This document shows positions 25,794 through 30,936 of a stretch of DNA of 30,936 nucleotides, one piece after another. The stretch is from positions 1 to 30,936 of IMG/VR virus record IMGVR_UViG_3300030329_002039. One strand, given 5' to 3'. Positions within the stretch are counted from its first letter, which is position 1. The number at the start of each line of letters is the position of its first letter. This DNA comes from a virus. A program made the translations under genes and the position numbers. The notes beneath the pieces are model-generated. The model saw only the letters and a program-made list of their open reading frames with translations. It was not told where the DNA came from and made no database searches.

Positions 25794-26999
25794 TTATTTT
25801 CTTTTGTTAATTTTAAACTTAAAATCAGAAGAATTATCGCCTAATACTTTTACTTTTATACCGCCCGCTTCAACAACACCATGTTGTTGTCTTGGATCCA
25901 TATTAACATTTTTAGCTTTAGTAACGCTATCTTTTATAGCATCAGCTTTGCCTTGTTCATAAAAGTGTTTCGCAACAGCATCTGCATTCATCGCTGTAAA
26001 TAGAGATTTATGATAACCTTTAGCATCTGTTAAAGCAGAATTCTTATCCAAAAACTTTTTGGTGAAATTGCTTATATCGCTCTGAGTATTTTTAACCTCT
26101 TCAGCATTGTTTACGTTAAATCTGTATTTTTTATCACCGACATTATATTCAAAACCTTTGAACTTATCGTTAAAAACTTGATTAGTTTTTTGTGTAAAAA
26201 TATCAGAATTCTTTTTAACTGTTTTTTGAGTTGCTTCTGACTCCTTGTTATATCTATTAAAGAAATCTACAGCCTTCTGTTGCTCAGTAGTGAGTTTCGA
26301 TCCAGCTTTAATATCTTCATAGTATTTGGACTTTTGCCCGTCCAGGTGGGCTCTAGCGTCGGCAACTTGCTCTTTTAACGCTAATTTTTTTCTTCGTATA
26401 TCTCTATCTTCATCGACTTCTTCGTCGTAAGAGAACGAATCTTCCATAAGGAAGTTAATTTCTTCATTATTTAGATGGGGTTTTGTTTGCCTATAATATT
26501 CTCTTAATAAAGAATCATCATCTAATTTACTATAATCTTGATTAAGTTTTACATAATCATTTATATCACCACCGGTTTCTTCCATAAAGTCAACTAACTT
26601 TTGAATATTTTCTGGTAATGGTTTTCCGGTGGCCTCAGCTTCAGCTACAGCTTCCTGTACTTCTTCTACTGTAGTTTCAACAGGTTCTTCTTCTTCTTCG
26701 GTAACTTCTTCTAATACTGGTTCCTCTTGTGTTTCTGCTTCCGGTTGTACTTCTTCTTGTTTTTGTGTGGTGTCGGCATCTTTAGACTCTGCAACCACTC
26801 CGCTGTCGTCAGTTGAACTTGCTTCAACTTCTGTATTTTCTTTTGGTTCTTCATTTTTTTCTTCTTTTGGTGTTGGTGGTTTACTTAAATCTACTTTCAT
26901 AACACTATCATCATCAGCAGATTCAAATTTACTTTTATCAACTTGTTCAGTTGTTTCTTGGGTAGTTTCTTCAACTACTTCTTCTAATTTTTCTTCCAT
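25794..26999 (-). CDS. Acidic scaffold/capsid assembly protein candidate (401 aa)
   Basis: Residues 1-125 are very acidic and low in complexity (runs of Glu, Thr, Val, Ser), for example E-E-V-T-E-E-E-E-E-P. A helical core follows (L-P-E-N-I-Q-K-L-V-D-F-M-E-E-T-G-G-D-I-N at 128-147; Y-R-Q-T-K-P-H-L-N-N-E-E-I-N-F-L), with heptad character to about residue 245. The C-terminus is basic (F-K-F-K-I-N-K-R-K). An acidic N-terminal half with a basic C-terminal tail that can bind capsid protein is the usual scaffold design, and the place between portal and capsid is that of T7 gene 9. No protease-like motif was seen. It starts 27 bases after the portal stop behind an AT-only leader. Function is inferred from context and composition. 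Confidence 0.7.
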   Translation of the reverse strand: MEEKLEEVVEETTQETTEQVDKSKFESADDDSVMKVDLSKPPTPKEEKNEEPKENTEVEASSTDDSGVVAESKDADTTQKQEEVQPEAETQEEPVLEEVTEEEEEPVETTVEEVQEAVAEAEATGKPLPENIQKLVDFMEETGGDINDYVKLNQDYSKLDDDSLLREYYRQTKPHLNNEEINFLMEDSFSYDEEVDEDRDIRRKKLALKEQVADARAHLDGQKSKYYEDIKAGSKLTTEQQKAVDFFNRYNKESEATQKTVKKNSDIFTQKTNQVFNDKFKGFEYNVGDKKYRFNVNNAEEVKNTQSDISNFTKKFLDKNSALTDAKGYHKSLFTAMNADAVAKHFYEQGKADAIKDSVTKAKNVNMDPRQQHGVVEAGGIKVKVLGDNSSDFKFKINKRK

Positions 27000-27026
27000 A
27001 ATATAATATAATAATAATTAATAATT

Positions 27027-29447
27027 CTAACTAGGATCAAACGCTCCTAAATCAAATCCTCCGCCTAATATATCATTACCTGCGGACTCAAAGTTTTTAG
27101 GTGGTTTTCCACTATTTCTTTGTTCAATCATCTCTGATTGTTGTGTAGCCTGTATTTTCGTTCTTTCGTCTTTTCTGTCTTCTTTTTGTTTTTCTCTTTC
27201 TTTCATGCCATCAACCTCCACACTCTTTAACTGCATGTTATACTCAAACTCTAACGCCATTAATTCTTTTTTGTACATAACTTCTTGTTGCATTTTTTGA
27301 GATTCTATTTGAGATTTAGCTTGTTCTAACTGTAATTTACTTTGTGTTAACGCTTGATCTTTTTGTACTTCAACTTGAGCAGCGGCTTGAGCAGCTTGTG
27401 TATTGGATTGTGCTTGAGCCTGAATATTTTCCAATTGTAATTGCCTATCTCTTTCTTGTTTTTTAGAACGTCTAATTTTTAGTAATTGATTAGCAAGTTT
27501 AATATTTTTAATTTCTCTAAGATCAATAGCGTCTTCTAATTCTATATTTTGCTGTTGAAGTGCCATTTGTATATTATTTTCTAACATAGCTTTTTCTTCT
27601 TCATCTGGTTGTAAAGCGATAAATATACCAAAATCATAAAGATGTAATTTAGATATTTCTTCTAAAGTAGCGACGTTATGAACACCTATAGCTTGTATAA
27701 ACGCGTCTTTAGTTGGAGAATACTCTAATATGTCAGATATTCTAAGTGATAAACATTCTGCTGTTTCAGCCGTCAAGTATAAACCGGCTTGTAATATATG
27801 CCTTGTTGCTGTATTACTATTTGCCGCCGCTAATTTCTGAACTCCCACTAAAGCATTTTTATCTGGTAAACTACCATCTCTAGCCTCATTAAGACCAGTT
27901 ACATCTCTTATCATTTGTAGATAGTAATTGTAATTACCAATAAGAGCTTGCATTTTGTTTCCACCAGATCCAGATGTTATTTCTTGAATAGGCACTTTTC
28001 CTGGATTCATATCACCTTCACTTGTAAATGATCTACCAATTACAGAACCAGTTTGGAAAAACATATTTAAGGCTTCTTGTGGGTTGTAATTTGTCCCATT
28101 ACCTAAATCAACTTCAGCTAAACCATCTGCGTCTAAATAAACACCATCAGGAACCATTCTTGACAACACTTGTTGTAATTTTAAGTGTGTTAACTGAATC
28201 ATATCAGCAAAACCAGTTATTCGTTTTACTAAAGAATCAATTTTACCATTATACATTCTAGGCGCAACTATAGCGTAATTCATTTTTACTTTGGTAAAAT
28301 TACTTTTAGGACGCATCATATTTTTAGACATTTCCCATCTAAGTAATTTATCAGTACCAAGTATTATAGCGCCATCATATAGGCATTCTATAGATCTTAA
28401 CAGTCTAGAATAACCGCCTTCCATATCTTTTGGTGGATTAAACGTATCATCTTTAGGTATGATTTTATCAGCGCCAGTTCCAGTTTCTTTTATTTTATAA
28501 ACTTCATTCATATAAGTTTTATAATTAAAATATAAAACTTGAATAGTGTTATTGTCTTCTTTTGTTGAAGAATATCTTGTGGTATGGTTATTTCTATTAA
28601 ATGTTTTATTTTTCATAATATCCTCAAGATCACTTTCTGTTAAATGAGGAAATTGTTTTGCTAATTCATTTACTGGAATAGACTTTACTTCACCAACATA
28701 ATATATATCTTCAAAATAAGGAGAATCAGTATAAGAATAAACTAAATTAGCAGGATCAACATAATCTATTGTCACGCCTTCAGACGTGTTAAAACAAGTT
28801 TTTACAGCACCTATACCAAGAACAGTTAAATCATAGTAAAAACGTTTTTTAATTAATTCGTAATCGTTACCTTCCATTAATACTGATAATGCTTGTTCTT
28901 CGGCAATTTCAACAGCTTGTTTATAATTAAGCTGCATATGTAATTGTAGTTCCTCAGTAGTTTCTGGTAAATTTTCTTCCTTGCTTTCCCTAGTGTTAAT
29001 ACCAAAATTTTCCTCTGCAAACTGATCGAACTCTTTAAATTCCATATCTGCCATTACTGATTCCATATAATCAGTTCTTTCTTTCATGCCATAAGTATCT
29101 TGAGAAAATGCTTTTATGTCATATGTTCTTTCAGCAATACCATTAACAACAATATCAACAAATTTAGAAATAATTGGAACAGGTTTCCAGTCTAAATTTA
29201 AATAGGACAAATCACCATTTATAGATAACTCATCCTTATATTTTTGTATAGATTGTTCTCCCCTAGCATATAATCTTAAATTATGAAAATTATTATAATT
29301 TGTTCTATATTTGCTAAGATTTCTATCATTATTAAACCATTCGGTTTCTATAGCTTTAGCTACTTTTAAACCGTATTCATAACTTAACTTTTCAGCGTCA
29401 CTTACTGTTTGACTAGGAAAATAACTTTTAATGCCAGACTCTGCCAT
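27027..29447 (-). CDS. Portal protein (806 aa)
   Basis: The portal forms the dodecameric channel at the capsid vertex through which DNA is packed and leaves. Supporting sequence: Y-L-N-L-D-W-K-P-V-P-I-I-S-K-F-V-D in the N-terminal wing, and near residues 510-550 the block M-I-R-D-V-T-G-L-N-E-A-R-D-G followed by A-L-V-G-V-Q-K-L-A-A-A-N-S-N-T-A-T-R-H, which I associate with portals of crAss-like and other Bacteroidota podoviruses. From residue 655 to about 775 there is a long Gln/Lys/Glu-rich helix (Q-L-Q-L-E-N-I-Q-A-Q-A-Q), fitting a C-terminal barrel extending into the head. The end is Gly/Phe/Asp-rich (G-G-G-F-D-L-G-A-F-D). T7 gp8 is 536 aa, so this is a large version. It starts 4 bases after the terminase stop; the stop is TAG. 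Confidence 0.9.
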   Translation of the reverse strand: MAESGIKSYFPSQTVSDAEKLSYEYGLKVAKAIETEWFNNDRNLSKYRTNYNNFHNLRLYARGEQSIQKYKDELSINGDLSYLNLDWKPVPIISKFVDIVVNGIAERTYDIKAFSQDTYGMKERTDYMESVMADMEFKEFDQFAEENFGINTRESKEENLPETTEELQLHMQLNYKQAVEIAEEQALSVLMEGNDYELIKKRFYYDLTVLGIGAVKTCFNTSEGVTIDYVDPANLVYSYTDSPYFEDIYYVGEVKSIPVNELAKQFPHLTESDLEDIMKNKTFNRNNHTTRYSSTKEDNNTIQVLYFNYKTYMNEVYKIKETGTGADKIIPKDDTFNPPKDMEGGYSRLLRSIECLYDGAIILGTDKLLRWEMSKNMMRPKSNFTKVKMNYAIVAPRMYNGKIDSLVKRITGFADMIQLTHLKLQQVLSRMVPDGVYLDADGLAEVDLGNGTNYNPQEALNMFFQTGSVIGRSFTSEGDMNPGKVPIQEITSGSGGNKMQALIGNYNYYLQMIRDVTGLNEARDGSLPDKNALVGVQKLAAANSNTATRHILQAGLYLTAETAECLSLRISDILEYSPTKDAFIQAIGVHNVATLEEISKLHLYDFGIFIALQPDEEEKAMLENNIQMALQQQNIELEDAIDLREIKNIKLANQLLKIRRSKKQERDRQLQLENIQAQAQSNTQAAQAAAQVEVQKDQALTQSKLQLEQAKSQIESQKMQQEVMYKKELMALEFEYNMQLKSVEVDGMKEREKQKEDRKDERTKIQATQQSEMIEQRNSGKPPKNFESAGNDILGGGFDLGAFDPS

Positions 29448-29451
29448 ATTA

Positions 29452-30936
29452 TTATTTAATTATTTGTGAATTAAATCCAGCATTATTATATCTGGATATA
29501 TTTATGTTTAATTTAGGTTTTTCAACCTTTACGTTTGGTGCGTATAAGTGTCTATTGTTTGCCATTATAGCTAAACCACTACTTATAGACGCATCATGCT
29601 TTGTTCTTTTGTTTATATCAAATTTACTCCAATCATTTAGCAATTCATTGAAGTATAAGTCTCCAAATGTTCCATCTTGCTTCATGCCAACGTGGTCTTG
29701 TATATACATTTCAATAGCTGCAGCATGAGCTTGTTTTATGTCCTCGCTAGAGTTTGGTATACCACCTACTTCTTTTTCCGCTGTTGATAATTTATTCCAA
29801 ACTTTATCAGGTCGATTCATGCTAAATCCTCTATAACCTCTTCTTCTTAAATAGTACAATAATCTAGGTTTATTGTTCTCCGCTAATATTGGCATTCCGT
29901 AAAATACTAATGCCATTAACACATCTTCAAAAAATATCTCTGCCGTAGGTGGTCTTGATAAGTATTCTAAAAAGAAGCTATTCGCAGGAGCGTCCTCCAT
30001 ACTAAACCTGGTTAAGCCGTGTAATGCTCCTTTAGATCCTTCTCCATCTACGGTCCCTGATATATCATAAGAGTCGCAACCAAACGCTCCCATGTGTTCA
30101 TTACCAGGATATTTAATACCATTTTTAAGTACCACTCTATTTTGTAAACCAGAAGGTGGAACCCAACTAACTTTAAATCTACCTTTTGGATCTGGATAGA
30201 ATATAACTTGAGTGTCTTTTACTCCATTTACCCATTGAAAATTTCCAGTTGTAATCCCAAGGGTTCTAGACATTTCTTCGTTATAGTCTATCTGTTCATA
30301 TATTTTAACAAGATTAAAAATAGAATTTTTAGTCTCATCTCTAAACGCGTGCTCTTCAGTTCTAGGAAATTGACGGTAAAATTCATTTAAAGCATCTTGA
30401 TCATCTTTTAAACCATCGACTTCATTTTGCCAACTATCTATTACGCCTATGTCTATTAATTCACCGTCTGGGGCAAACACATCGTTGTCAGGAGTAGTGA
30501 ATACTGGAATTCCATACTCGTCAATAAATCCTTCGTAGTTCCATTCCATTGGGATAAACAAAGAGTATAAACCAGATTTTGTTTGACCATTTCTATTTCG
30601 TTTAGTGACATCTGATGCATTATATAGTTTTTTAAAATTATCACCTCCTTTGTCTAAAGCATTTGAAGTTGAGCCCATCATACATTTACCAACTATTCTA
30701 CTACCTAGTCGTAAACATGTTTTTGTAACTCTCCAGTTATTTAATATATTATCAGGTCTTTCCCATTTACCAGATTCATCGTGAACTAATAGTGCTAATT
30801 TTTCCCCATCATAACTATTATCTCCAGTGTTTTTCCAATCAATAGTTGTGTCTAATCCTTGTATATCTTCGAGCTGTTCGTTCGATGTGATTTTCTTCCT
30901 TGTAAATTTACTAGCTGGTACTCTATATGCTAATTC
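29452..30936 (-). CDS. terL: Terminase large subunit, 5' end outside the window (494 residues present)
   Basis: The frame is open to the right edge, so the N-terminus with the Walker A motif is missing; the ATG at 30681 is internal. What remains holds the end of the ATPase domain: Walker B L-A-L-L-V-H-D-E with catalytic Glu at partial residue 54, and the coupling motif C-M-M-G-S-T-S-N-A at 85-93. The C-terminal RNase H-like nuclease follows, with acidic residues in G-C-D-S-Y-D (Asp288), I-L-A-E-N-N (Glu353) and K-H-D-A-S (Asp448). F-P-R-T-E-E-H-A-F-R is the familiar link between the domains. The enzyme packs DNA into proheads through the portal, encoded 4 bases downstream. The family is certain; in T7 the equivalent gene lies at the other end of the late block, so this placement differs. 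Confidence 0.94.
   Translation of the reverse strand, partial: ELAYRVPASKFTRKKITSNEQLEDIQGLDTTIDWKNTGDNSYDGEKLALLVHDESGKWERPDNILNNWRVTKTCLRLGSRIVGKCMMGSTSNALDKGGDNFKKLYNASDVTKRNRNGQTKSGLYSLFIPMEWNYEGFIDEYGIPVFTTPDNDVFAPDGELIDIGVIDSWQNEVDGLKDDQDALNEFYRQFPRTEEHAFRDETKNSIFNLVKIYEQIDYNEEMSRTLGITTGNFQWVNGVKDTQVIFYPDPKGRFKVSWVPPSGLQNRVVLKNGIKYPGNEHMGAFGCDSYDISGTVDGEGSKGALHGLTRFSMEDAPANSFFLEYLSRPPTAEIFFEDVLMALVFYGMPILAENNKPRLLYYLRRRGYRGFSMNRPDKVWNKLSTAEKEVGGIPNSSEDIKQAHAAAIEMYIQDHVGMKQDGTFGDLYFNELLNDWSKFDINKRTKHDASISSGLAIMANNRHLYAPNVKVEKPKLNINISRYNNAGFNSQIIK

Noticed and set aside
26629-27006. Plus-strand reading frame of 125 codons opposite the acidic scaffold N-terminus
   Set aside because: It is the antisense of Glu-rich codons, giving a Ser/Thr/Val low-complexity product with no plausible start context; the minus-strand gene explains the region.
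30456-30681. ATG at 30681 as the true terminase start, and an alternative short frame at 30456-30644
   Set aside because: The frame continues upstream to the window edge with Walker B and linker motifs, so the ATG is internal; the short frame is an out-of-phase overlap.

Overview
The window looks like about 31 kb from the late (virion) region of a tailed phage genome. It is AT-rich, and every supported gene lies on the minus strand, so transcription and gene order run from right to left. Genes are packed with gaps of 1 to 70 bases, and no gene-free stretch exceeds 300 bases. No tRNA, rRNA, CRISPR array, insertion sequence, integrase or attachment site was seen. Start codons have no Shine-Dalgarno-like purine block; they follow AT-only leaders. 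Together with a leftmost gene whose signal peptide ends Ala-Ala|Gln, this suggests a phage of a marine or aquatic member of Bacteroidota (Flavobacteriia-like). That host call is an inference by eye, not from a database search. The virion proteins resemble short-tailed (podovirus-type) phages, possibly crAss-like or a related marine Bacteroidota lineage.

Layout in transcription order (right to left): terminase large subunit (its 5' end lies outside the window), portal, acidic scaffold candidate, major capsid protein, a strong intrinsic terminator with a cUUCGg loop, a conserved unknown 254-aa protein, a second hairpin with a cUACGg loop, two adaptor/ring-type proteins (288 and 538 aa), a 2,728-aa tail hub/nozzle protein, a 555-aa beta-rich protein, a small GNAT-like protein, three internal/ejection protein candidates (256, 656 and 2,372 aa), and a partial exported protein that runs off the left edge.

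From portal to the 2,372-aa protein the order parallels coliphage T7 genes 8 to 16: portal, scaffold, capsid, terminator, tail adaptor, nozzle, GNAT-fold gp13, then gp14, gp15 and gp16. Several parts are much enlarged. The nozzle and one adaptor carry inserted beta-sandwich modules that look carbohydrate-binding. The gp16-position protein is a polyvalent protein with two N-terminal 30-aa repeats, Gly/Ala-rich segments, an HEVLH metallopeptidase-like site, a HAD-type phosphatase domain and a C-terminal helical/membrane region. A short motif of the form V-K-F-S-[KR]-S recurs between these parts and may mark proteolytic processing sites. This possible self-processing ejection polyprotein is the most interesting system in the window.
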